Shown in pieces: positions 1 through 12,823 of a stretch of 64,000 nucleotides of DNA; the first letter of the stretch is position 1; every line of letters starts with the position of its first letter. The position numbers were made by a program, and so were the translations under genes. This DNA comes from Eupeodes corollae (lineage: Eukaryota; Arthropoda; Insecta; Diptera; Syrphidae), in the NCBI RefSeq assembly GCF_945859685.1, contig NC_079149.1, positions 13,241,118 through 13,305,117 on the forward strand, written 5' to 3'. The notes below the pieces were generated by a model. That model made no database searches, was not told where the DNA came from, and was given only the letters and a program-made list of their open reading frames with translations.

Positions 1-659
1 AACTGGGTAACGTCAGATTTGACACTTTTGAGGTGATTTTTTTGAAGATTTATCTTATTAGCGAGAGAGTCCAATAAAGATAAAAATAAAAGAAAAGGAA
101 AGCAAATATTTCTTCAACTTTTGTTGGCATTATAAAAATGTTGTACTTTTCTGTTAAAGTGCCTTTTAAATATAAATAAATATTGAGTTTAGATGAATGC
201 AACATGAACTTAAAGGGTATGAGGAATAAAATATCAATCGAAACATTTGTCATCGACGAGATTTGGAAGTGTACATAATTTTCTTCATTGAAATTAAAGG
301 CTAGGTCCTCTAGAAACTGAACTCTTGATATAAGCAAATTCCAAAGGATAGTTTTGACATTTGGCAACAATTTCGTGGGAAATTTTATTCACAAAGCTGT
401 CCAAATTCATGTTGTCATTTTTAAACTTTTTTAAAGGCATGTTGTGTAGCTGTCATTGAATTCTTCTTTTTTTAGATCTTGAAAAGACCAAAAAGATATT
501 TTAAACATACTTATTCGTTAATTCATGTTTTTCATCGTGAATTTACATTACATGAATAAACTTAGATATTAATGTTTTACAGATATTATTAAGTATATTT
601 ATATTGATATTTTTTTTTTTTTAAATATTAATTTTTTGTATTTCTTATTTATATTTCAG
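1..659 (+). other. Probable 3' part of an intron of the first LITAF gene; no recognised gene
   Basis: AT-rich sequence ending in a pyrimidine-rich tract and AG at 658-659, which is the splice acceptor for the LITAF exon at 660. A 106-codon open frame on the minus strand (50-370) has no recognisable motif and low-complexity hydrophobic composition. I see no LITAF first-half exon here, so the upstream exons must lie to the left of the window. Confidence 0.5.
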
Positions 660-762
660 TTGCTGGCCTTGTGTTTGTTTGCCATACTGCATGGATTCTT
701 GTCAAAATGCCAATCACTACTGTCCAAACTGCAATGCTTTTATTGGAACATATCAAAGTTAA
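660..762 (+). CDS. LITAF-domain protein, terminal exon only (5' exons outside the window)
   Basis: This exon encodes the second half of a LITAF domain. Read in phase 2 from the acceptor AG at 658-659 it gives CWPCVCLPYCMDSC, then the zinc-binding knuckle NHYCPNC and the ending AFIGTYQS before TAA at 760-762. In this family the cysteine-rich hydrophobic stretch sits in the cytosolic face of late endosome/lysosome membranes, and the final HxCxxC pairs with an N-terminal CxxC to bind zinc. The CxxC half is not visible in the 659 bases to the left, so the gene starts outside the window. The exon is 103 nt, exactly the length of the last exon in the three other LITAF genes here, which supports the boundary. 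AATAAA at about 955-960 is a possible polyadenylation signal. Confidence 0.88.
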
Positions 763-2857
763 ACATTCAATTTATGCAAAACGAAAAACTACATATATAA
801 ATAATGTCAATTATATAAATATTTTTTATATTATTTAAAAACGAAAACCTGTTAATTTCCTTAAAAACATTACTTAAAAATGTTCAAATACATGTAATTA
901 ATAATCAAAAACTTTTTTGCACTATTTATCATAAAACTTTAAAACAATTATATAAATAAACTTTGATTGTAAAATATTTAAGGAATATTTTTTGTAAAAT
1001 TATTTTATTAAAATAAAAAACAATAAAAAAAAATCTTTACATGTTCGTTGTTTGACTTGAGAAAACATACATTTTAAGTTCACTCATTTTTTGGAAGACC
1101 GAAATTTATTACGTATTGCAGTATTAGAGAATATCAATTTCAGTCTGATTAAATTACGAGCCACAAGCTATAAACATTGCCAAACCATTGAACATAGAGG
1201 CACAACATTTTTAAAGATTTAGTAAAATGTCTAAGCCGTTTTTAGCAATTTACTAAGCTTAAAAGATGATTTACCGGATTTTAAACGATCTTAACATCTT
1301 ACTATATCTTGACAATCTGCTAAAGTTAAAATAACGGAATGGTTACTGTAACTTTTAGCAATTTGCTAAATCCATATGATATCTTTAACATTATTCTTAT
1401 AAAAGTAGTGGAAATAATTGTCAAGAGTCAAGAGTTGGAAATTGAAATTAATAGGTCCGTTTAAGTGTATTTGAATTGCTTATTTTCACGAACTGTCGCT
1501 TTTTAGAAATGTTCGAATGGTCGTTTTTTAATAAAAATAAACATTAACTGTTATCAGCGATGCCAACTACCCTTAAAGTTTAACATTTCTTTAATTTAAT
1601 GAATGTTTTAAAAAGAATTTAGGAAAGTTGCCTTTAAACAGCAAAAACCAGTTTGTTTGTACTCAGATAATAAATTGAAAAGCAAAATATTTACCAGCAA
1701 TCAATAACTCGGTAGCAAACTGATTTAAAAAAAAATAAAAAAAACCTGACATTCAAACTTAAATATGTTTGAATTTTTTAAAGACATGAGTTAGTTTTTA
1801 TTTTGTTGGCAGCTCCTGCTAAATGTTTGCAACAGGTGAAATTTTGTTTTTATTTTTAACATAAATTCGAATTTTCATTTAAAACAAAAATCGATAACAC
1901 AATAGTTTTATATTTTGTAAGAATAATATTGTAAAAAAAAATAAATTATTGCAAAATTCACTTTTATTAAATGTCTTTATTGTTGGTGTCTTTACACAAA
2001 TTTAAGTCGTCCCAAAAAATATTTCCTATGTCAATAAAGTATTAATGCTTTAGAGATTTGTTGATAACTCAGGAGTATTATATAATGGCCATTGGATTCG
2101 TGGTTTTAAGTGAATAACACTGACATTTGACACCTGTCAAACTCAATTGTCACTTCAATTGTATAAAAATAGTTCAATGTTTGTCATTAACGATACTTAA
2201 GCAAAATACCACCCGATATGTGCGAAAAAGAATATTGAATGATACGAAATTCCAAACTTCGTAATGAAATAAGAAGTTAATGACTTTATAGTTTACGAGT
2301 TACGTTTCATGATACGGGCCTTTATAACTTACCAAGTTCTTATGTTCATTCATTATTTTTAAAATATTGCTCAACATTTTGATTTTTTTTTTTGGAAAAT
2401 ATCTGTTTTTGCTAAATATCAGACTGCGTTCAATAATTTGTTTTAAAGATTTTATATGAAAATGGCGACTGCAGAATTTTTACGATGGCGTGTCTGAGTC
2501 CGGCCTCACAGCTCTTGTAATTTTTGTAATATAATGATCAGGGAATATGGATAGGATTTCACTAAGTTTTTGGCTTTTTATACCATAATTGCCGTTTTTT
2601 ACCTTTCTTCCCCATGTTGGCCTTTTTCTACCTTTTTTGCATTTTTATTAAATTCTGTTAAGAAATATCTAATTATTGGTTTAGCATTAAAAGAAATGCG
2701 AACATTTTCACATACCGTTGAGAATCTTTAGTTAAAAACCCAGCTTTTTGACGATTTGGTGCAATTGGCCTGATGAGATTAAGAGAGGTTTTGTTGTTCG
2801 TAACCTGTAAGTTTATTTGAAACTGAATTTGAAGTCGTATTTTTGAATTTTAAACTA
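763..2857. other. Non-coding stretch, 3' flank of LITAF gene; nothing recognised
   Basis: AT-rich, with several AATAAA hexamers up to about 1025 that could end the LITAF transcript. No open frame longer than 60 codons and no RT or transposase signature was seen. Confidence 0.4.
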
Positions 2858-3330
2858 GGTTTTAACTCGCCAGGGTACTTGGTTAGAGGCAGCAGCATAC
2901 TATACGGACTATTTTGCTCAGATCAAAAAAATTGTCAGTGGTCTCGAAGATGATGCAGGCTGTATTGCATTTGCAAAAAAATTAATTGAAGATGAAGAAC
3001 TGCAACCGCAGCTGGCTTACATTATATTTACTGTTGGGTTTTTAGTGGATCCGAAAAAACATATTTCCAAAGACCTACAAAAAACAGTTATATTTGAAAG
3101 TCTGTATACCTACCTTATAATTTAAGCTAACAATATTCTCATCAAGGAACATCAATTAATGAAGTGCTAGCTGTTTTGAAAGACATTGACGAAAATTTAA
3201 AAAAAGGAAAAAAGGGCCTATTGCAGAGGAAGTCTTGAAGAAGTTTACTGCCGTTTTCAATGGAAACACAGGGCTAAAAACGATTGAGCAAAAAATATTC
3301 TGTAATAAATGGTGACTCGGATTCCAAACT
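2858..3330 (+). pseudogene. Degenerate hAT-like transposase fragment
   Basis: The plus strand reads, without a stop for about 65 codons, TRQGTWLEAAAYYTDYF and then a charged helical stretch ending near ELQPQLAYI. The pattern TRxGTWLEAAxYY followed by an acidic helix is known to me from C-terminal parts of hAT-like transposase-derived proteins of insects (the CGGBP1/BED type). After about 3060 the similarity continues through frame changes, with pieces such as VLKKFTAVF and GLKTIEQK near 3235-3290. No terminal inverted repeats were found. It may be a dead transposon or a decayed domesticated gene; the assignment rests on motif memory only. Confidence 0.45.
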
Positions 3331-4129
3331 TCCAGGAAACATTGAAGTGAATAATGTTGAAAGTTTTAGATGGGCTCCACTCATTTTACATCTTTACAGC
3401 CCTTCTAAAAGACAACCGAAGGAGATTGCTACCTGATAACTTTAAAAATGGTACCATAATTAAATGTGTTTTGTTTATTTTCCTAATGTTTTTTAATGAA
3501 TTCCTTTTCTTTACCTTTTTAAGTGTTTTTTTTCCTTATTTTTAATTTTTTACCTCAACAAAATTCTATCAATAACAATAATATAACCGGTTTGCAACAA
3601 TTTTTGAAATGCATTGAATGTTGGCCAAATGGCGTACTTCTAAGATGAAAAGTAAAAAATGTTACAATACCATCCCGTAATTGTTATTAGCAATTAAATT
3701 ACGCAATTTAAAACAAAATCTTACGTTTTTTCAAAGAGTATACATTAATTCATTCTAAGATGTTTTCAAATCTATTAGTTGAAAATTACAAATTTTATGA
3801 TTCAAACTTAAAAATAAATGCAGAATTTAAGTTTAAAGCTTTGAGTATTAGAATATCATGAGTAATTTAATAAAGTCAATAATGCTCAATTAAAAACCTC
3901 AGTACTTTCAGATTTTTACCAGCCATAATATTTTCGGACAAGAAGACCATATTTACCCTTAAATGTCCACTATTCGCTCTAAAGGTACAAATATAGGTTA
4001 AGTTTTGAGAAAAATAGGCCGTTGTTCAGTTTTGTAAAGTGTAATAAAGTCAATTTCCTGCATTTGGTCTTGTTACACTTAAACAAAGTGGAATAGAGCC
4101 AAGGTGTTATTTTTTTATTATTTACAGGC
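3331..4129. other. Non-coding stretch; nothing recognised
   Basis: AT-rich DNA between the hAT-like relic and the LINE A relic. A 63-codon open frame at 3354-3545 runs across the end of the relic and has no recognisable motif. Confidence 0.4.
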
Positions 4130-5944
4130 ACTCAAGGGGTTATTAGTACCCTTTATATGTTTATATTTAAACACAGTGCAAGCGTTAGTAAAATAGGGAG
4201 GGACTTAAAAGTAGATACCGATGCACATTAATATTAAAGTTTTGAACATCAAAATGGGAAGGAAATACAGAGATGGCAAAATCATTCCACATTCTCGATG
4301 TGCGATTTAATAGAGAATCTCTACACTTGACAGTACGCCCAAAACTGAGCTCCAGAGTTAATTGATGAGCATTCCTGCAAGTGTGAGTATTACGGCTGAA
4401 TCGTTTAAGGGGTGCAATTCAACTGGCTAATTTGACAGAACATTTTTTTTTAACTATCGACAAAACAACGAAAGGCAAGAGACATTGCGGTGGTGTTCTA
4501 GCGAAGTAAATGTTTCGATTATAGTTCTATCACCTTCCATTTTTAAAGCAATTTTTTGAATTCTATCCATGAGATTTAAACCTGTTTTAAATATGCGCAT
4601 TGTATTCAAGATTTTAACGGACGAAGACTTTGTAAATTACAGCCAGATCAGAAGAGATGACAAATTTCTTGCATCGTCTGAAAAATCCTAAGCACCTGGA
4701 AGAATTATTGGCAATATAAAATATGTGATCATTCCATAAAATGTGATCTGTGATACTCGTACACATACCGAGTACTGACAGTTGATTAGTTTCCTGGATG
4801 CAAGTGCCACTCATAGAAAGCAGCATCGGAATGAGTTATGCTTTAACGACAGGAGACAACATCGAGTTTTCAAAGTACTAAATTCTACTCGGTTTTTGAT
4901 TTTCCATTGAACAATGCTGTTAAGATCAGAATTTAATGAACTTATACGCTGCCGTTAAAGTTCCACATCCGAAGGACAATGGAAGAATCTAAAAACGAAT
5001 ATGAAAAGCTAAGGGTACTGTCTTCCGCCAAACAATTTAATGGTTAAGAAGTTTCAGACAAAAGATCATTTATAAAAATAAGGAAGGAAGTAGACAAAAC
5101 GGAGCCCTGGGGCACACCAGTGTTTATTTGGTGAATATCAGATTTGAACCTGTCCAATACTACTTGTATCGAACGGTAAGAAAGATTTCTAGTCTAACGA
5201 AGAAGAGATTCATCAATACCAAAACACGCCAAACTTTATCAAATGCTTTTCAAATATGGAGTGCAATGATCATTCTTTAACGATGCAAAGATTTGTTCCA
5301 CTGTTCGGTGATATAAACCATGAGATCACCAGTGGATCTATAGCTACTAAAGCAATACTGTCGATCATTAAGAAGCTTTCGTTCTCCAACATATTTCTTA
5401 AGCTGATGATTTATCAGCGTTTCCATGAGCTTGGAAAGAAGGGACGTAAGTGCTTTTATACGATAGTTGGGTGGAGAGGAGGTTTCTCCTTTTTTAGGGA
5501 CAGGCTGGACAAATGCTTTTTTCCATCTACTAGTAAAGACACCTTTAGAGTGGGAAAGATGGAAAAGTTTACACAGTGGTTTTCCCAGCGTTAAAGAACA
5601 CCTCTTCAGAACAATTTGGGCGATACTATACGGGGCAGTGGATTTGTGTATGTCAAGGTCTTTCAGTACTCTTGCAACTGCACGAATGCGACTGAAGATT
5701 CTCTCATAGAATCGCATACGCTCTCAAGAACAGGGATATTCATGACACTTTCCGGTAAAGACAAATTAACAGCAAACTGTGCTGCAAGCAAATTGGCTTT
5801 ATAGGGAGTGTCATTGTGGTCGAGCGTTATAACCGAGGATAAGGTGGTGTTTCGTACGTTTTTTACAATTGGAAAGGAATTTTTAATACCTTTGGGACAT
5901 TGTACCGAGAACCGAACAACAATGTTTACCAAATTTGCGTACAA
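4130..5944 (-). mobile_element. LINE family A, copy 1: 5'-truncated, decayed non-LTR retrotransposon
   Basis: Minus-strand fragments give, in order, a pre-RT linker (5663-5944), the start of the reverse transcriptase domain (5277-5717, with VQPVPKKGE, PPNYRIKALTSLLSKLMETL and STGDLMVY) and a post-RT piece (4614-4826, with RCLGFFRRCKKF). The YxDD region is missing or scrambled near 4830-5270, with stops and frame changes throughout. The same family recurs at 18489-19902 and 26268-27395. The right edge abuts the H-family copy at 5946 with no intervening sequence. The clade is probably CR1/Jockey-like, but I cannot place it firmly. Confidence 0.85.
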
Positions 5945-5945
5945 T

Positions 5946-6597
5946 TTTTTGTAGATTTTATTTTTTTATGAAAAAAGGGACTGTTGGATTTTTATAAAAA
6001 AAACTACTGAATATCGAAAACAATATTTTCTGCGCAATAAAAAAGTTTGAAGAAAATGTTTCTAATTTTAGAAAAGCTATTTGAGTCGAAAATTAATTTT
6101 TACCTAGTTTTCTTTTTTTTTTTGTAGGTTTTAATTTTTTGTAAAAAAACTGTCAATTTGATTTTTCTCAAATTTGTACCGAATGTTGAAAATAATATTT
6201 CTTAAAAGTGAAAATTATTTGGAAGCCATTTCCTTAAATTTTTTAAAAGATATTTGAGTCGAAAATCAATCCTTACCAACTTTTGTTAAATTTTCTTTTA
6301 ATGTTTCTTTTTTTTTTAAACTGTCAATTCGATTTTTCTCAAAATTTTACCGAATGTTGAAAAAAATAATTCTTATGTGATAAAATAAGTTTGAAGCCAT
6401 AATATTAAGCTTTTAAAAAGATATTTGAGTCGAAAATTAATTTTTACCAACTTTTATTAATTTTTTTGTTTAAATAAATAGAATTTAATTCAAGTCTCTA
6501 GCATCATTGGTTCGTGAGATATTGAGGGCTTACCAAAATTTTCACCATTTTTTTAAACTGCTATGGTAAAAAAAAACACCCACCCAATTTTCTTGAG
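5946..6597 (-). mobile_element. Family H (rolling-circle-like) element, copy 1, truncated at both ends
   Basis: Contains about three tandem copies of the family H internal repeat, recognised by recurring AACTGTCAATTCGATTTTTC and GATATTTGAGTCGAAAAT blocks, then the family's 5' single-copy region in reverse ending in the block CTGCTATGGTAAAAAAA followed by TTTTCTTGAGAGA. It lacks the palindromic 5' terminus and the 3' hairpin seen in complete copies. Confidence 0.75.
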
Positions 6598-8916
6598 AGA
6601 GAGGTACACTCAACCTCGCAGCCACTCCAAATCCTTAACTGTGCCCAAGCAGGGGGTTTGCCTCACCGCAAAAATAAGTTGGTCTTATTTCTCTAAATTA
6701 TTTGGACTTATTCAACTTTCTCAAAGTGCAATATGACCAACTGGTAAAAATTAGATATATTTAACTTTTGAAGAGTGCAATAAGGCCAATTTTTGAAAGT
6801 CGGCTTTATTTCATGGCACCTAATTTATTATCGCTGTACTTCCGATATTTTTAAATGTCATAGGTTATATAAATTCATCTTTGTGAACTCACATCAAAAA
6901 GCATTTTATTGATAAGTTTTTTTTACTAAACAATTTTTTTTAAATAATTCATGCTTAATTTATATTTATTTATGAGAATTAAAACCAAAATAGGATCTTC
7001 AACATCATTTTCACTAAACTTTTTGAACTCCTCATTCCTCACTGTTAAATTATCAAGTTCATTTCCATCAACAATGTATCTAGCAACACTTTGACTAAGA
7101 TATTTTTAGAAAAAGCTCTGCAACATTTCAAGTTCAAGGAAATACAGAAACATCTGACTTAGCTTCACTTAGACTCAACATAATGTTTCACTGTTGAGCT
7201 TTTTTGTGTTTATATCCATTTTTGTTTCTTTATTATTTCTGCAAATAAAATAAACCATCATCAATGATTCTTCCTCTCAATCTGAATCTGGTGTTTATGT
7301 TACACAAGTGTAGTTCGCATATCTCCCCGCTTAACATTCCCTTTTCTTCTGTCGGCGCCGTTGGGTGTTTATAAAAGAGTTCTTTAGTGATTGTAAGTTT
7401 CGTTTTTTCTTTAAAATTTAATAGTTTTTTTAAAAGTTATTTTTAAATTATTAAAATTATCATTAAATTTAAGTGCGGAATTTAATTCATAAATTATTCA
7501 AAACTTCACATTTTCATACCTATTTATTGGTGTCTTTGAATCCCAATTTTAATATTCAAATCTTACTGTTTTTCTAATTTCTTATTCAAACCAAAATTTG
7601 ACTTTGAATCTTTTATTCTTAAAAAGAATGTATAAGGAGGTGTTGAAGAAACCGTGATATGAATTTAATTTATCAGTAGAAAAGTTCTATATGATGATTT
7701 TTTAAAACAAATGAGAGTGGAAAATAATAAAAATAGTGACATATTTTGAGTCGCAATTTAACAAGTGTGTATTTGATGCAATTCAGGCGCAACTAAAAAG
7801 TTAGATACATACTGATTGAAAATTCTAATTTCAAATTTAATTTATTATGCAGAAATCAATCGATGTAAAAAAGGATATTCCACATAGTTGATTTAAAATT
7901 ATCATTTAATTTGAAAATGGTATACTAAAAATATGTAAGGAAATAATGTTTAAATGTACATATGTGTTTTAAAAAGAAGCGTTATTTGTTGAGTTTTCCA
8001 CTGATTGGTAAGATAGAATTTGCAAGATTTTGCTGAACGTTCAAAAAAGTGCCAAAACGTATCACAAAATAAATAAGTCATAAAATCTATTTTAGAAATT
8101 TACTAAATAAAGGAGACATTGCAAATTTTAAATAGAAATATATTTAAAAATTATAACACTTGAAATTATAAAGTTTAAAGCTACTATTACACTACCAACA
8201 AGTTTATTATTTGACGTTAAAACGTCGCCGTTAAAATGTGTCGCAAACGAATATTCCTGTCAAAGAGTTCACGAATACACTAACCGGTCACGGTGATACA
8301 CATTTTTAAGTCTACGAAATAACAATTTTCAATGACCGTCTGATAATTTTGACAGATCAGAATTAAATACCGATTTACATACTACACTTGAAGTTACACT
8401 TATTTTTATAAAATAGTTTATGATCATAAAAGTTTTGAGAGTAAACATATTGGCAGGAATTTTTTGGGACATTATTGACCTAAAATTGTTATTCCTGTGA
8501 TAGAAAACGTCTCATGCCATGACACTGGGAACTTTAACGTTGCGTTAACGTAGAAAATTTTGTTTTGTTGGTGACGTAAGAGAATCAAGGCGTTGACCCC
8601 TTACGTCGTCGACTAGCTTAAATGTTTTGGAAAACCACTATTTTCCTACATTCAACAGGTTTTGAGGTAAATGAATGAAAACTACGAAATGTATTTATTT
8701 ATAATTTTGCCTTAAAACTTAAAATACAGCTTTTTTAGGCAACCTTTAATCGAAAACCGAAACTTTTTTTTTCATTTTCAATATTCTTATCAACAGGGCC
8801 ATCGATTTTTGTATGAACTAAATTATTCAATATGGCAAATATTTTTTTAATCAAAACATAAACCAGAACCTTCCTTCTCCGCTTTTCAAATGTAGACACA
8901 TGTGACTCTCAATAGT
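6598..8916. other. Non-coding stretch; nothing recognised
   Basis: AT-rich with no open frame above 60 codons. The segment 6680-6835 contains repeated motifs around AGTGCAATATGACCAA and AGTGCAATAAGGCCAA, resembling 4040-4100, so a decayed repeat is possible. No transposase or RT signature was found. Confidence 0.35.
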
Positions 8917-9768
8917 CAGATTCAGTCTACATAATGGCTGAATCACAAACACTCTTCAGCTTCGGCTTCGTCTGCGTTACGGTGGGCCTGCTTCGAGGTT
9001 GCTTTGAATGACATTTCTATTATTTCATCCCTCCAAAGAGCAAATATTTTGTTTGTTGACATTTTTGTACAGCTGTTGAGCTGTCAGACAAAGGAAATAT
9101 TCAGGTAATTGAACTAGAGCTTCTGTTTGGAGTCACATTACGTTACATTCTTTTCCTTGCGATTGTCAAACGAAACGTGAGGTCGAAGCTCCATTGTGAT
9201 AGCATGCATTAAATTCCTATGGCTGAACTCGTAAACGTCAGGTGAAGCCGAAGCTGATGCTTGTTTGTGATTCAGCTATAAGGAATTTGAAAGTAAGACA
9301 AGTTTTCAGTATCTGATTCGCCAGCTGCCAAAAAAATGTCTTCTAATTTAGGCAACTTTATTAGAAAGTTGAATGGAAAGTAAGTCAAGCAAAATTTCCA
9401 TAACTTTCAAGTCAATTCCACTTATGTCAAAATGACAGCTTATCGTAATTGTTTAGTTAACCGAAAGCTAAACATTATAACTCTATGAATTATTTATTTT
9501 CTGCACAATTCTATTTAAGTTGTCAAATTAGAAAAGCAATAAGTTATATTTGTTTAAAATAGAAAATACAACTTAGGGCTGATTTGTAGCTTGCTTAAGA
9601 AGTTTTTTGTAGACAAATATGTTTTTGGTAGTTTTGCACAATCAACTGAAAGAAGAGGTTATTGGAGTAAGGTTCCGAGTTAGAAGTTTAACAAGTTGCC
9701 TTTGTTAAAATTTACGTTCAAATAATTCAGTGGATTGCAAATGACGTCCATTATGTTGCCTGAACATT
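8917..9768. mobile_element. MITE family G, copy 1, interrupted by MITE S
   Basis: The left terminal repeat is CAGATTCAGTCTACATAA at 8917-8934, matching the CAGGTTCAGA...CATAAGG terminus of copy 4. The element resumes at 9279 (TAAGGAATTTGAAAG) after the inserted MITE S and ends at about 9768 with TTATGTTGCCTGAACATT, the inverted partner. The interior aligns by eye with 12824-13302 and, reversed, with 61639-62157 (for example GGCAACTTTA, TTATTTTCTGCACAATTC). It has no coding capacity. I could not identify a target-site duplication, so the superfamily is open. Confidence 0.75.
8935..9278. mobile_element. MITE family S, copy 1 (Harbinger-like, 344 bp)
   Basis: Terminal inverted repeats of about 35 bp: the left begins TGGCTGAATCACAAACA and runs into CAGCTTCGGCTTC; the right, reversed, begins TAGCTGAATCACAAACA and also reaches CAGCTTCGGCTTC. 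It is flanked by a TAA duplication at 8932-8934 and 9279-9281, fitting the 3-bp TWA target of PIF/Harbinger elements. It sits inside MITE G. A longer relative is at 22463-23106. Confidence 0.85.
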
Positions 9769-12700
9769 CCTAATGTGAACGCAACCTTAATTCTACTAAC
9801 GAAACTGATGAAGTTCACGAACGAAAAACAAAAAATTAAAAAAATAATAAACATTTGTTTAAAAAAAAATTCTGGGCAAACCACAATATTCTCAAAAGCG
9901 TTGGCGCACATTTTTTGTTATACCGGGTGTTTTTTTTTAAATATCTTGAGAACTTTAAATAACAATAAAAGGAGGAAATATAATTTTAATACATTTGTAA
10001 TTATTATAACCTCTTTACTTCCATTCCTCGTTACTTGACATTTATTTGTAAAATATAAGTTTCGATTCATGTCCGTCCAATTTTTCACTACTTTTCCTAA
10101 TAAATCTGGTGTTATAGTGGCCTAAATATTGACTTCCAATATTTCAAAAGTTGCCGGTTTATCAGCATAAACCATGACTGAAAATCATTACTTCGTACGG
10201 ACAAGCAGGCAGTTAACAGCCCCGCTTTAGAAATAAAATTATTATAAAATAAGTGATTTTGTGAAAAGTTGCGCTTCCGTCTTGTTGGATTCAACTGTCA
10301 TTGATGTTTGGCTGATTAATTTTTGTAAACAAAATTCAGTCAGCGTAACGTCTGCTCATTTTCAAAGTCTGCTTGTAAACCGCACTAAGCAGTCAATTTT
10401 GATGAATGTTATGTTTATTCGGTAAAGCCTTCAGGACTGTCTTCACATCCATAATCTGCAATTCTACTTATTAATAGAGCCGTTTAACCAAAAATAAGCT
10501 TTAACCTTCATTACTAAACACTATGCAATGGAAGGAGTCATCTAAGAACTTTCCCAATTCCTCCTTTTTCAAAGTAAATTTAAACATTTTTCAAGGGATT
10601 TTCTTTTGATAACTTGATGACTTATCAATACTCACAGAAGAGAAATGTCAACTGAATTTGGCATTCCCAATAACTGTCAAATCATAGACTACAACCATCG
10701 AAATTTCTTAGCAACTGACAAAAACGCCGAACACATTTTGATTATTAAGATTAATTTAGAAAATTCTACTAATAATCGTGAGCCATTTTTTTGACATTTT
10801 AGACACAAACCGAGCTGTCAAATTTTTGTCATATGCTAAATATTTTGTTATTTAAACCATTTAACAAAATAAACCAAATATCCGATAAAAGAAACCAAAA
10901 ATAAATGAGAATATTCAAAAAAGCTGATTGTCAGTTCAAATAAAAAACAATTTTAACTAAATTTTCAAATTGATTTATTCAAAAACCAAAGGTATGGAAA
11001 TTGCTTTACGCATATTTTTTTAAATAAATTTAATTTCTCTTAACATTCATAGAGGTGCGTATTTTGTTTGTTCTCAATTTTTGTTTCTTTGTATGGTCGG
11101 CTAATAAAATAAGATACACATAGGCATTTTATTTTTCCGAAAACATATCCAAAGTAATTTATGGCTGATCCCAAAATTTGCGTAGAAACATATTTTTTAA
11201 AAATATACTTTTTTATTTTAATATTTTCTGTTTCTTTTCTTTTTTTTAAAGCTTTTATTTTTATTGCTTTTGGCTTTGATATTATATATTTTTTTTCTAA
11301 GGTATACAAATTTCAAAAGAAAAATAATATATGCATATATAAAATATAGGTACTCCAAAAACGTTAAGACATTTTTTCTTTTCCCATGATATTTTTGTTT
11401 TTCAAAAAATAAAAAAAACTACGAAATTATGTACACTTTAAAATCGATTGACCAATTAAGTCTTATTTAACATCATGATTAATTAAAAGGTTCTTGATGA
11501 CTATATGCGTAATTTATAGATTAGGTCAATAGTTTTATGTTCTGAAATTCTTTTATATGTATTTTTAAAAAATCCCGAAAAGCATGACCTAAGCATCTTA
11601 AGAATCATCCAGATGATGTTCATAAAACAGATGGCCTTTTTTAATTATCAATGTCAAATTCCAGCATAATCGATAAATTTAAACTTTTACCGACTTTGGA
11701 GCTCTTGAGGGGATATGCTTCATGTTTCCCATGTTCAATTTCAAAAACCCAAAACTTAAGCAAAGAGCACGTGTTGCATTAAGTCATTGGATTCATTTTC
11801 ATTCAACTTGTTTGTTGATTATTTTTGAAATACGTTTGGATGGGAATTAATTTGTCTTGTTCAAATTCGAAAGTGAGAGTAAAAACATAAACCAAAACCA
11901 TCTGTATTCGGAAGCGAAAAAATGAAACACACACAAAAATAAGTGGCGAATTTTTGGCGCCACTCCCATCTTCACTTTTATTTGCGCCTGGTGTTGGGTT
12001 CGTCAGTTCGTCTACATTTTTTGTATGTGCTTAGTGTTTGGGGGTAGAGAGGAAACTCACGCCAAAATTTTGTTATGTTCTCTGTATTTGGGGCTTGTGT
12101 TTTTAGAATTCTTTTGTGGGGGAAGATGTCAAGAATGTTGATACACAAAGTTTTGCGGCTCCCAAAAAGCAAAAGGGATGACATCACTTCAGCTTGAAGC
12201 TTGAACATAGATAGCTTTTCTATTTATTTTACGTTGTATCTATCTATGCCTTATGAATTTTTGGTTTTCATTGAAATCGAATGTGTCTACTGTCGGCCGA
12301 ATCGCTTCGGTCGGTAGAACATTATAAAAAGATACCAACTTTATGTATCTATACACATATGTATATACAAAAAAAAAAACAATAAACCAAAAGACAAGTC
12401 AAAATTAAATGAGATGTGGTTGATATGAAATAAATAGATACCTTACCACATTACAAATTATCTATTCCATCAAAACACTTAGAACCTCGATGAAAATGTA
12501 GAGAACGATTTTTGTGTAATCACAATGTTTGAAAACAAAGAACAAATTACGAACATTAGTCAAGAATACCCAAATACACTTCGTTTTAGAATTAATTAAT
12601 CAATAATAACAATTATTATGCTTGTCAAATGTTTACCTATATTCTAAGAACCGCTTAACGATATAAAGATAGATCAATAAGTTGTGTTATCTGATTTAGA

Positions 12701-12823
12701 GTACATTGGTTGCATTTTCCGAAATTGGATCTGTAAATACATCACCGATTTATAGAATCCAAAGAGTATAGGCCTTTGAGGAAATCAAATGTCAATTTTG
12801 ACATTTCTCACATATACAAAGTT
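9769..12823. other. Non-coding stretch; possible transposon end at about 9921
   Basis: No coding signature. At 9921-9938 the sequence TACCGGGTGTTTTTTTTT resembles the terminus of mariner-related non-autonomous elements, but I found no matching inverted copy. Positions 11950-12210 are less AT-rich than the surroundings and carry a 76-codon minus-strand frame with no motif. A hairpin and a TATAAAA sequence lie at 12293-12330. Confidence 0.35.

Noticed and set aside
50..370. 106-codon minus-strand frame
   Set aside because: Low-complexity hydrophobic composition, no domain, and it lies in probable intron sequence.
5256..5804. Plus-strand frames of 112, 80 and 62 codons
   Set aside because: Antisense shadows of the LINE A reverse transcriptase on the minus strand.
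9921..10310. Possible mariner-type MITE starting at TACCGGGTGTTTTTT
   Set aside because: No inverted partner or TA duplication could be found, so only a note is made in the stretch description.
11040..11349. Overlapping 89- and 62-codon frames on both strands
   Set aside because: Composition-driven (lysine-rich on one strand, phenylalanine-rich on the other) in AT-rich DNA.
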